Source: JAGQOZ01 sp041399205
GTDB lineage: Bacteria; Planctomycetota; Planctomycetia; Pirellulales; Pirellulaceae
DNA: 64,000 nucleotides
Assembly (NCBI GenBank): GCA_041399205.1
Contig: JAWKTK010000010.1
Coordinates: forward strand, 230,143-294,142
Direction of reading: 5' to 3'
Part shown: positions 17,264-27,190 of the stretch, piece by piece
How positions within the stretch are numbered: the stretch's first letter is position 1
Layout of the letters: each line of letters begins with the position of its first letter
The notes under the pieces: model-generated
What the model was told of the DNA's origin: nothing
What the model saw: only the letters and a program-made list of their open reading frames with translations
The model's database searches: none
Position numbers and translations under genes: made by a program

Positions 17264-18706
17264 TTACGCCAACAGTTTTTGAACCACTTGGCCGTGTACA
17301 TCCGTCAATCGGAAGTCGCGACCTTGGAAGCGATAAGTAAGCTGGGTGTGATCAAAGCCCAGCAAATGCAACAGCGTCGCGTGTAAGTCGTGAACGTGAA
17401 CCACGTCTTCCACTGCGTTGAACCCTAGTTCGTCGGTGGCGCCCAGTGTCACGCCTGGCTTGATGCCACCGCCTGCCATCCACATGGTAAACGCATTTGG
17501 GTGATGGTCTCGACCATCATCTCCACCACCTTGCACCATGGGCGTACGACCAAATTCGCCACCCCACACCACCAACGTGTCCTCGAGCAAGCCAGACCGC
17601 TTGAGATCTTTGATCAGCGCGGCGCACGCTTGTTCGGTGTCGTTGCAATTCTTCTTCAAATCGTTTTTTAGATTGCCATGTTGATCCCAGGATTCATGCA
17701 TGATTTCCACAAACCGAACGCCTCGTTCAACCAAGCGCCGAGCCAACAGGCAGGAATTGGCAAACGAACTTTTGCCCGGTTCGGCCCCGTACATTTCGAG
17801 CGTTTCCTTCGATTCTTGCGAAAGGTCCATCAATTCCGGAGCGGTCAACTGCATGCGCATCGCCAGTTCGTAAGAATTGATTCGAGTGGCAATTTCGGGG
17901 TCACCCACAATATCCAAATGTCGTTGATTGAGCGAACGAATGGCGTCCAGCGAATGCGCCTGAATGGTGTGATTAATGCCGTTTGGATTGGACAAATACA
18001 AAACGGGATCTCCGGTGTTGCGAAACAGCACGCCTTGATGCACCGAAGGCAAAAATCCAGCGCCCCAGTTGGACGCGCCGCCGCTGGGGCCTTTGCCGCC
18101 CGTGCTGAACACGACAAACGCTGGCAAGTTTTCCGATTCGCTACCCAAGCCGTAGGTGGTCCATGCTCCGAAACTTGGACGGCCAAATTGCTGCGAACCA
18201 GTGCTCATCAAAATCTGTCCCGGCGCATGATTGAACGCGTCGGTTTTCATCGAACGCACAATGGCAATGTCGTCGACAACTTCGGCCATACGAGGCAACA
18301 ATTCGGAAAGCTCGGCGCCACATTGACCATGCTTGGCGAATTGGAATTTCGGTCCCAACAACGCCGCATCCGGTTCGATAAAAGCCGCTCGATACCCTTC
18401 AATCAAGTCGGCCGGAGGTCGCGAACCGTCGCGTTTTTCCAGCTCTGGCTTATAGTCAAACATCTCCAGCTGGCTGGGCGCACCGGCCATGAACAGATAG
18501 ATCACTCGTTTGGCCTTGACCGGAAAATGAGGCTGTTTGGGAGCCATTGGATTGATTGCTGCATCGGCGCCCGCGGTTGCCGCTCCATTCAGCTGACTCA
18601 ACGCCATCGCTCCCAGGCCAAGCTGGCATTGCTGCAAGAACCAGCGGCGATTGGCGGTCAGCGGATGGATTCCTTGGTAGGCATGTGACTGACAATGCAT
18701 GGTCAT
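17264..18706 (-). CDS. DUF1501 protein, Tat-exported sulfatase/alkaline-phosphatase-fold
   Basis: A 480-residue DUF1501 protein, a planctomycete family with an alkaline-phosphatase-like fold. The N-terminus has a twin-arginine signal (NRRWFLQQCQLGLGAMAL), so export is by Tat. Typical stretches are RVIYLFMAGAPSQLEMFDYK, WGGEFGRTPMVQGG and GRDHHPNAFTMWMAGGGIKP; the final HDLHATLLHLLGFDH is also diagnostic. Enzymatic activity is unproven for the family. It overlaps the upstream cytochrome-C/PSD1 gene by four bases; this pairing recurs in planctomycetes and suggests a joint periplasmic function. Confidence 0.93.
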   Translation of the reverse strand: MTMHCQSHAYQGIHPLTANRRWFLQQCQLGLGAMALSQLNGAATAGADAAINPMAPKQPHFPVKAKRVIYLFMAGAPSQLEMFDYKPELEKRDGSRPPADLIEGYRAAFIEPDAALLGPKFQFAKHGQCGAELSELLPRMAEVVDDIAIVRSMKTDAFNHAPGQILMSTGSQQFGRPSFGAWTTYGLGSESENLPAFVVFSTGGKGPSGGASNWGAGFLPSVHQGVLFRNTGDPVLYLSNPNGINHTIQAHSLDAIRSLNQRHLDIVGDPEIATRINSYELAMRMQLTAPELMDLSQESKETLEMYGAEPGKSSFANSCLLARRLVERGVRFVEIMHESWDQHGNLKNDLKKNCNDTEQACAALIKDLKRSGLLEDTLVVWGGEFGRTPMVQGGGDDGRDHHPNAFTMWMAGGGIKPGVTLGATDELGFNAVEDVVHVHDLHATLLHLLGFDHTQLTYRFQGRDFRLTDVHGQVVQKLLA

Positions 18707-21700
18707 TCCTTTGTTATCGTTTCATCTAGGTTCAGTAACACTCGAGAAAGCACGGTATAGGCCGCCAGCTGAGTGACCGTCTGGCCATCCTGCAGATCGG
18801 TCGGAACGCGATTGGTGCCGGTGGCCAATTCGATCGGGTTGACCCAACCTTGGCCAATATATTCAATCTCGCGTTTCAGCAGAGCGTGAAGATCGTTTAG
18901 TTCGCCTGGCGATGGCGTTCGTGACAGCACGCTGCGGAAGGCGAACGTAATCTTGGATTCGTCCGTAGGACCGCCGGATGCCAAAGTGTTTTTGGCCAGC
19001 GCACGAGCACACTCCATGAACTGCGGTTCGTTCAATGTAATCAGCGATTGCAGCGGCGTATTGGAACGTTCTCGTCGAACACACGAAAAATCTCCGTTAG
19101 GCGAATCAAACGTTTGCAGCGTGGGATAGGGCACCGACCGAAACTTGAACACATACAAACTGCGTCGATACTGCTGGTCGTCTGGTTCCACGTCCCAAAC
19201 CTTCGGCCCGTAGCTGACCGGCGGCTGAAATAGAAAACTGGGCGCAGGCGGATAAACACTGCGGCCACCAATGTCCGCATTCAATAAACCGCTGGCTGAC
19301 AAGGCGATGTCACGCACAATTTCCGCGTCCACTCGGAATCGAGCTCCTCGAGCCAATAGTCGATTTTGGGGATCGGCTTGATAAGCTTCCGGCGAGGCGT
19401 GCGATGTTTGTTGATATGTGGCCGAACTACAAATCAGGCGATGGATATGCTTCAAACTCCAGTTGTTGTCCATCAGCTCACAGGCCAGCCAATCCAGCAA
19501 TTCCGGATGTGAAGGAGCGGTCGAACGGACTCCAAAATCCTCCGGCGTATCTACCAGCCCCACACCAAAATACGCTTGCCAAATTCGATTCACGATCACT
19601 CGCGCCGCGGTGGGCGAACGCCGGTCCACCAACCAACGAGCTAACGTCAGTCGACTGGCATCGGCACCTTCGGGCAACGGATGCAAGAAGTCGGGCGTGC
19701 CGAACTGCACTTGTTCGCCAGGCTGCAACCAGTCACCTCGTTTAAACATGTGCGTCGTTCGTAAACGATCATGCGGAGAATTGCCTGTTCGCGCCGCCAG
19801 CGTTAAAGTCGGCGTCCCTTCTGGGAATTGCTGCCAAAGTTCTTCTATTTGCTGATTGGCTGCGGCAAATTCGGCCACGGTGGTTCGCCAATAGCGGAAG
19901 ACAGTGGCGATTTGCGTGGCGGTTCGCTGCGACGGGGGAATCTGTAGAATTTCGCGCACTTCCAGCGGCACTGGATCGGCAATGGGGTTTGGGGCGTCGG
20001 TCACGCTCAGACGAAAGCGACCGAGATTATGGTTTTGGTTATCGTCCGAATTGTCTCCGCCGTGATTTTGCTGCAAACCGATATTCAGAAAAGTGCCGTC
20101 CGAATTTTCCAGCGGTTCTTTCAGCACAAAGACCGCTTTCCTGGCAACGTTGCGGCGACCGGGACCGGCGTCGATGCCCCAAGCGGTATCGCCGTCACTG
20201 TCGATGGCGAATTCGACCGGTCCGTAAGTTCGTTTGTCACCGCCGTTGTTGATGCGGTACTGAGAGACAAATTCCGATTCCAACGCGCGCGCTTCGTTGG
20301 CAAAATCAGCGGTTGCCGAAGCAAATTCGACTTTCTTGGTCGCGTCGCGATTGTTGGCGGGTGCCGCTTCAATATGGAATTCGCTGAGTGCTGACATGCC
20401 TTTGATGGATCGGCCCGGACCGCCGCCAGGCAGATTGGGATCCGGTAATTGTTCCAAGCGAAATGCGGTGATGCGTTTCGCAGATGTAGTGCCGGTAAAG
20501 TAGGCGGTCCACTGCGTGGGCGCGTAGCTGGAGGCGCGCAGCGAACCGTCGTCGTAATAGTAGTACCGTACGCCGTTGTCTCCAGTCGTGTTGCGAACTA
20601 CCAGCACGGTCCATTCAGGCTGGTTGTTGCGAACCTGATCTTCCCATTCGGCCATGCGTTGTTGCCAATCGGGATGGTCTTGCTGGAGCTGCGTTTCAAT
20701 GCGTTGAATCTGCTGCTGGATCCGTTGAATTTCGGTTCGCTGTTGCGGCGAATGGTAGACCGCGAACGCTTCGTGATCGTTATTCAAGAACGCGAACAGA
20801 CGGTAATATTCCGTTTGAGAAATCGGGTCGAACTTGTGGGAATGACACTGTGCACATTGAATGGTCAATCCTAACACGCTTTTGCCAATGCAATCCATAC
20901 GATCTGAACAAGCCTTCCGTACGGAACTGTTCTGGATCAACTCCACCTTCTTCGTTCAGCATTGCGTTGCAGAAACCGGTGGCCACAACGTCTTCCGGCG
21001 AAGCGTTGGGCAGCTGGTCTCCGGCAATTTGTCGGATGACAAACTGATCATACGGCATGTCGGCATTGATGGCGTTGATCACCCAGTCTCGATAAGCCCA
21101 AACGAAACGCGGCTTGTCCTTTTCAAAGCCGTCCGAGTCGGCGTACCGAGCGGCGTCCAGCCAAAGCTTGCCCCAGCGTTCGCCAAAATGTGGTGACCTC
21201 AGCAATTGTTCAATTTGCGCAGCAACCGCATCGGTCGATTCGTCCGCAAGAAATTCATCTACTTGAGACAGCGACGGCGGCAGGCCTAACAAGTCCAAGG
21301 ATAGTCGCCTTAGCAACGTTGCTTTGTCTGCTGGCGCGGCGGGGTCTGCGGCGTGTTCGCGGAGTTTTCGCAGCACGAACCGATCAATCGGATTGCGAAC
21401 CCAATCGTTGATATCCAGTACTGGCAATTCGGGGCGAACCGGTGGCGAAAACGCCCAGTGTTGCGTCACGGGTGAAGCGTGTGATTCGGGCCATTCGGCG
21501 CCTTGGTCAATCCAGTTTCGAATGAAATCGATCTGCTGGTTCGACAGCGGTTCTTGCTCCAACGGCATGCGTTCGATCGACGCGTGTTCGCCCGTGAGGA
21601 CTTGCAGCACCAACGAAGCGTCCGCATCCTTCGCCACGATTGCCGGCCCGTTGTCTCCACCACGAAACGCCGCGTCTCTTGAATCAAGCCGCAAGCCCGA

Positions 21701-21889
21701 TTCATGTTTTTCGGCACCGTGACAAGAAACGCACTTGGCGTCCAAAATCGGTAATACATGCGTGGCGAAGTCGATGTTTCCGGATTCACCATGTTTCTGG
21801 GCCGCACAGGGGCGGTCGGTAAAAACATTCGCCGTTGCCACGAACACCAACAGATACGGCCACCGAATCCACCACTGCCAGTTCGACAT
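18703..21889 (-). CDS. Planctomycete cytochrome C / DUF1549 / DUF1553 (PSCyt-PSD1) protein, one frame break
   Basis: About 1062 residues in two frames. The chosen ATG (21889) has GGAGG five bases upstream and a signal peptide (WPYLLVFVATANVF). The PSCyt1 domain carries the haem motif CVSCH at residues 53-57. DUF1549 follows (WAFSPPVRPELPVLD, RRLSLDLLGLPP), with a second CxxCH, CAQCHSHKFDPIS, just after the break. DUF1553 occupies the C-terminal third (RLTLARWLVDRRSPTAARV, FGVRSTAPSHPELLDWLA). The reading frame changes near 20905, between TEGLFRS and DRMDCIGKSV. Mono-haem export and redox function are inferred. Translationally coupled to the DUF1501 gene by a four-base overlap. Confidence 0.92.
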
Positions 21890-22132
21890 TATTGCCTCCG
21901 TAAGTGAAACCAAGGCCACATTATAGCAGCGAATTCCACATGTATTCATGCCCTTATGGTTTTGTCAGAGCCAGTGCTTCTCGGAATGAGCATCGATCCT
22001 AAAGCCTCTACGGGAGGGGGGCAGCGATTGAGCTCTGGTGGTAAACTTGACTGATGCAGGAAGATTGTCGTCCGGCGCATTAAATTGCGAGGCGGCCTAT
22101 TGGACCTCAATAGGACGCGATAAGGAGAAGCG

Positions 22133-22517
22133 ATGAATGAAATGCAATTGGAAAGATCGTGGTAGATTGCGCTTCGTAAACTACACAAGTCACTCGGACC
22201 TGGCTTGCTGGAGGTTGTTTACGAAGTGGTTCTAGCCAAACAGCTTGAGCGAGCGGGACTTTCGGTTCAAAGGCAAGTGCCCATCCCCATTGAATTCGAT
22301 GGCCTAAGATTTGACGAAGGGTTTCGTGCTGACCTTGTAATAAATGGGCTCGTTATCCTAGAGTTGAAGTCGATCGAGTCGGTGCATCCGGTCCACAAAA
22401 CAACTCCTCACATATCTAAAATTGACGAACCTCAAACTCGGCTATTTACTCAACTTCGGCGACGAACTAATGAAAGACAGTATCACTCGAATCATCAACG
22501 GCCAACTTCAAGCCTAA
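22133..22517 (+). pseudogene. GxxExxY family protein, two frame breaks
   Basis: ATG 22133 follows an AAGGAG ribosome site by five bases. Reading across frames gives MNEMQLE, KIVVDCA, then LHKSLGPGLLEVVYEVVLAK, which is the GxxExxY signature, the nuclease-like core DEGFRADLVINGLVILELKS (PD-(D/E)xK-like Asp and Glu-x-Lys), and the ending KQLLTYLKL with LGYLLNFGDELMKDSI before TAA 22515-22517. Frame changes fall near 22165 and near 22402 (an A-run in CACAAAACAAC). The family is common and often multicopy in environmental bacteria; its role is unknown. A tandem repeat follows within 45 bases. Confidence 0.78.
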
Positions 22518-22557
22518 TGCCTTACAGCTGTTTCTGCAGAAACCCTCAGGTAGTGAA

Positions 22558-22998
22558 TACTCACAAAGGCACGAAAGAAGGTATGGACTGACGCCGTGTG
22601 CCAATCCGGCCAAGATCTCTTAATTGGCCATTTTCCTTTCGTGCCTAGGCGCTTTGTGAGATGCATGCTTACCTATGGCTCGTGACACGTTTAACGCTTC
22701 GTTGCAATTGCCGATGGATTCTCACAAAGGCACGAAGGCACAAAGAAGGTATGGACGCCGTGTGCCAGTCGGCCAAAGATTTCTCAATTCCCCTTTTCCC
22801 TTCGTGCCTTGGCGCGCTTTGTGAGATCTTTGCTTACCTATGGCTCGTGACACGGTTGCCGCTTCACGTTGAAAATTGCCGATGGATTCTCACAAAGGCA
22901 CGAAGGCACAAAGAAGCCATGGACGCCGTGTGCCAGTCGTAAGATTTCTCCAATTCCCCTTTCCCCTTCATGCCTGAGCCCTTGGTGAGACCTTTGCT
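22558..22998. repeat. Tandem 161-168-bp repeat, about 2.6 copies, with internal inverted arms
   Basis: Copies begin at TCACAAAGGC 22561, 22722 and 22890. Each carries TCACAAAGGCACGAAGGCAC near the start and the complement-like CCTTCGTGCCTTGGCGC plus CTTTGTGAGA about 80 bases later, so each copy can fold on itself. Shared inner blocks are GCCGTGTGCCAG and TTACCTATGGCTCGTGACAC. The third copy is cut short where the tex 3' end begins. Short open frames inside the repeat are not credible genes. Confidence 0.88.
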
Positions 22999-23030
22999 TT
23001 TCGTTGCTCGGCATAAACCAGGTAGTAAAA

Positions 23031-25203
23031 TCAACCGACGGCCTTCTTCGATAGAGAAATACGTTTGCGATCGACGTCGACTTCCAGCACCTTGACTTTG
23101 ATGACGTCGCCAACGGAAACCACTTCGCTAGGATCGCTGATGTATGCGTTGGCGAGCTGCGAAATATGGACAAGACCGTCCTGGTGCACGCCGATGTCCA
23201 CAAACGCACCAAACTTGGTGACGTTAGTGACCGCAACTTCAGCACCACACCCTCCTTCACGTCGCTCCAGTTCGTTCACGCCTTCTTTGAACGTGGCCAC
23301 TTTGAATTCGCTGCGAGGGTCGCGACCGGGCTTGGCCAGTTCGTTCAAAATGTCTTTGACTGTGGGTTCGCCTACTTGTTCGTCAATGAAGTCCTTGGGG
23401 TTCAGCTTGGTGGCTAGACTACTGTTGCCAGCCAACTGGGCCGGAGCCAGGTCTTTAGCGACTTGGCCATTTTTCGACCACGTAATAACTTTCCGGATGT
23501 ACGGCCGAATTGTCCAACGGATTGCGGCCATCGCGAATTCGCAAAAATCCAGCCGCTTGCACAAACGCCTTGTTGCCCAATTTGGGAACCTTGTTGATCT
23601 GCGAACGATCTTGAAACCGACCGTTTTCGTCGCGAAACTTCACGATATTGGCCGCCAGCTTCGGGCCAATCCCGGCCACGTAAGACAGTAACGCCGAACT
23701 GGCCATATTCAAATCCACTCCCACTGAATTCACGCACGATTCTACTTCGCGGTCCAGTGACTTTTTCAATGCCGTTTGATTGACGTCGTGTTGATATTGC
23801 CCGACACCGATCGACTTGGCGTCAATCTTGACCAATTCGGCCAACGGATCTTGCAAGCGATGAGCGATACTGATGGCGCCGCGAACCGTAACGTCCAGTT
23901 GAGGATATTCAGAGACGGCCAATTCGCTGGCCGAATAGATCGACGCGCCTGACTCATTCACCATTACCTTGGTGACGGGAAGCCGATGTTGCTTGATCAG
24001 CTTACTGACAAACTGATCGGTTTCTCGAGAAGCTGTGCCGTTTCCAATGGCAATCAGTTCAATCTGATATTGCTGGATCAATCCCAGCAGCGTCTGTTCG
24101 GCGCCATCGATATCGCTCTTGGGTGGAGTCGGATAGATGGTGGTGTTGGTCAAGAATTTGCCGGTGCCATCCACCACTGCCACTTTGCAACCGGTGCGAA
24201 ACCCTGGATCGATGCCCATGGTCACTTTCGGTCCCGCGGGTGCCGCCAACAAGAGTTCGCGAAGGTTCTTGGCGAACACTTCGATCGCTTCGGCATCGGC
24301 CGCTTCTTTGAGCTGGCTCAAGACGCTCGTTTCAATCGAAGGTAATAGCAAGCGACGAAAGCAATCTTCCACGGTGTCTCGCAATTCGGCCGCAAATTCG
24401 AAACTAGGGTTCGTCACCCAAACGCGTTGTAGCTTGCGCAGAACGGCATCTTCGTCAAACAGCAAGCTCAAGTTGACTACGCCTTCCGCTTCGGCGCGTT
24501 TCATGGCCAAGAAGCGATGAGACGGAATCTTTTTTAACGCTTCTTGGTGATCAAAATACATTTCGAACTTACTATCGTCCGACTTTTTGCCACGCTTCAC
24601 CTGAGAACGAATCATCGCGTGCTGGGATTCCTCGAACATCCATTGCCGCATCGCGGCGTCTTCAGACCAAACCTCTGCCACGATGTCACATGCTCCAGCG
24701 AGTGCCGCTTGCGGGTCCGCAACATCTTTTGCGGGATCCACAAATTGTTGGAGCAACCTTTGCCGACTTTGCTCGATCGGCTTCTGTGCCAACAAGATGT
24801 CAGCCAGTGGCTGGAGGCCTCGTTCACGAGCGATCGTGGCACGCGTTCTCCGCTTGGGCTTGTAGGGCAGGTAGATTTCTTCCAACGCGTTCTTGTCCCA
24901 GCACTGTTCAATTTGTTGACGCAGTTCAGGCGTCAACTGCTGCTGTTGATCAATCGTTTTCAGAATAGTGTTTTTGCGTTGTGCTAATTCTTGGTGAAAA
25001 TGCAACCAATCTTCAACTTGGCGCAAGGCCACTTCGTCCAATGATTTGGTAGCTTCCTTGCGATATCTGGCAATAAACGGAATGGTATTTCCTGCGTCCA
25101 ACAATTCCACGGCCGCTTGGATTCGTTGGGCATCCAGCTGCAGTCGAGATCCAATATCGGCGATAACCGTGGGCAAATGAAAGCAATTGAAGGAATCATC
25201 CAT
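23031..25203 (-). CDS. tex: Tex, S1-domain RNA-binding transcription accessory protein, frame-broken near C-terminal third
   Basis: About 724 residues, slightly short of the usual 770. The N-terminal Tex domain includes TIPFIARYRKEATKSLDEVA and EEIYLPYKPKRRTRA. The YqgF/RNase H-like domain has GIDPGFRTGCKVAVVD. The helix-hairpin-helix part has SALLSYVAGIGPKLAANIV and KVPKLGNKAFVQAAGFLRI. The S1 domain ends the protein (VTNVTKFGAFVDIGVHQDGL, HISQLANAYISDP). Between VVEKM and KDLAPAQLAGN near 23460 the frame changes, at an A-run, probably with two close indels. Tex is a cytoplasmic nucleic-acid-binding protein affecting transcription. Divergent from the DUF885 gene. Confidence 0.95.
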
Positions 25204-25403
25204 GGGTATGCTGCCTGAAGCGAATACGGTGGTTCAACGAGAAGCGAACAAGATAATCCGTATTCCAAGTTTTGGACAGTCCTGGCGAATCACCATCCGG
25301 GTGTTTGCGTGACCACGATTTCGCGAATAAACTGAGGCGTCTATCTTCACCCCGCCAGTACGCTCGCCTTAATCAAAATCCAGCTACGAGAAGGATCATT
25401 GTC

Positions 25404-27128
25404 TTGATTTCACTTCGAACCTTTGCCTTGCTCCTGTTGGTCGCTGTCAGCCTAGGGACAGTCCCATCGACATTTGCCGACGAACCGACATCGCCTACCA
25501 TGCGGCAAATGATTGAAGAGTTTACGGCGGATCGAGACAACGTGCGACACCGCTATCGAGTGCGATTGTCTCCGCGACGTCGTAGCGCCATGCAGCAGGT
25601 GTTGACGGACACGCAGAAGAAGCTGCAATGCGTAGACTTCGATTCGCTAACGCAAGATCAACGAATGGACTATCTGTTGTTGAAAAATCTGGTTCGCCAC
25701 GACTTGGCGGAATGGCAGCGCGAAATCGCTCGAGACGACCAAGCGTTAGCGATCCTACCGTTCGCCAAACCGTTACTCGATTGCATCGACTACCGAGAAC
25801 AAATGCAGCGAATCGACGGACGCAAGGCAGCCGAATTCATGTTTGAAGCCCAGTCGCTTGCCAAAACTTTGATCGACCAAATTGGCGAAGACAAGTTCAA
25901 GGACTTTGACCCGCTGCTGGCGCTACGCGCCGTCGACCGTGGCGAAGAACTGTTGCGATCTATACGAGAAGCACATGATTTTTATTCGGGCTACGATCCC
26001 GAATATTCCTGGTGGTGCAAGACGCCGTACCAAGAAATGCGGCCCGTTCTGGAGGAAGCCGTCAAAACGATTCGCACCAAGGTGGTTGGGCTGAAAGAAG
26101 GTGACAAAGATACAATCATCGGCGAACCAATTGGCGAAGCCGCTCTGCTGGAAGAACTGGCATTCGAAATGATTCCTTATTCACCGGACGAATTGGTCGA
26201 AATTGCCAATCGCGAATTTGCTTGGTGTGACGCGGAAATGGAAAAGGCGGCCAAGGAATTGGGATTTGATGACTGGCGAGATGCTCAGAACTTCGTCAAA
26301 GATCAACATGTCGCGCCGGGTGAGCAACCGGAGATGATTCGCCAGCTGGCTTGGGAAGCAATTCGATTTTTGGAGTCCCATGATCTGATCACGATTCCCG
26401 ATCTTTGCAAGACGTCGTGGCGGATGGACATGATGAGCCCAGAACGGCAGCGAGTGAATCCGTATTTTCTGGGTGGCCCCACGATTATTGTTTCGTTTCC
26501 AACCGACGAAATGTCGCATGCGGACAAGTTGATGAGCATGCGAGGAAACAACGTGCATTTTGCTCGAGCGACCGTGCATCACGAACTGATTCCCGGTCAT
26601 CATATGCAGTTTTACATGCGGCCTCGTCACGCACCGTACCGCGACATCTTTAACACTCCTTTCTGGGTCGAAGGCTGGGCACTTTATTGGGAAATGCTGC
26701 TGTACGATCTGGATTTTCCACATGATGCCAAAGACCGTGTTGGGATGTTGTTTTGGCGAAAACACCGGTGTGCACGAATCATCTTTTCGCTGAATTATCA
26801 TCTAGGGAAAATGACGCCGGATGAATGCGTCGATTTTCTGGTGGATCGAGTTGGTCACGAACGAAACAACGCGGCGGCCGAGGTTCGTCGTAGTGTCATG
26901 GGCGGTTACGGCCCGCTGTACCAAGCAGCTTACATGCTAGGCGGCTTACAGATTCGTGCAATGCACAAAGATTTAGTGCAGGGCGGAAAGATGACCAATC
27001 GCCACTTTCACGACACCATCTTGCAACAGAATTCGATCCCCATCGAAATGATTCGCGCCAAATTGACTAACCAAGATTTGACATCCGATTTTCAGTCGCA
27101 ATGGCGATTTGCGGACGAAACAGAATAA
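25404..27128 (+). CDS. Secreted DUF885 zinc metallohydrolase
   Basis: A DUF885 protein (peptidase-like, HExPGHH family). The key motif HHELIPGHHMQF lies at about residues 392-403, with the downstream Glu in FWVEGWALYWEM; these should bind zinc. The frame is open from 25272, but the TTG at 25404 with GAAGGA eight to nine bases upstream gives a clean signal peptide (ISLRTFALLLLVAVSLG) and is preferred; no ATG fits. The C-terminal region (RVGHERNNAAAEVRRSVMGG, YQAAYMLGGLQI) is also family-typical. Substrate unknown. The next gene starts 63 bases downstream on the same strand, with no terminator in between. Confidence 0.85.
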   Translation: MISLRTFALLLLVAVSLGTVPSTFADEPTSPTMRQMIEEFTADRDNVRHRYRVRLSPRRRSAMQQVLTDTQKKLQCVDFDSLTQDQRMDYLLLKNLVRHDLAEWQREIARDDQALAILPFAKPLLDCIDYREQMQRIDGRKAAEFMFEAQSLAKTLIDQIGEDKFKDFDPLLALRAVDRGEELLRSIREAHDFYSGYDPEYSWWCKTPYQEMRPVLEEAVKTIRTKVVGLKEGDKDTIIGEPIGEAALLEELAFEMIPYSPDELVEIANREFAWCDAEMEKAAKELGFDDWRDAQNFVKDQHVAPGEQPEMIRQLAWEAIRFLESHDLITIPDLCKTSWRMDMMSPERQRVNPYFLGGPTIIVSFPTDEMSHADKLMSMRGNNVHFARATVHHELIPGHHMQFYMRPRHAPYRDIFNTPFWVEGWALYWEMLLYDLDFPHDAKDRVGMLFWRKHRCARIIFSLNYHLGKMTPDECVDFLVDRVGHERNNAAAEVRRSVMGGYGPLYQAAYMLGGLQIRAMHKDLVQGGKMTNRHFHDTILQQNSIPIEMIRAKLTNQDLTSDFQSQWRFADETE

Positions 27129-27190
27129 ACGACAAATTTCCTTGCCGCACAAACATAAAAAATGATCTTAACCACAAGGATTTGCAGACC

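Noticed and set aside
22558..22998. The tandem repeat as a second CRISPR-like array.
   Set aside because: Units are 161-168 bases and nearly identical throughout, with no alternation of short repeats and unique spacers.
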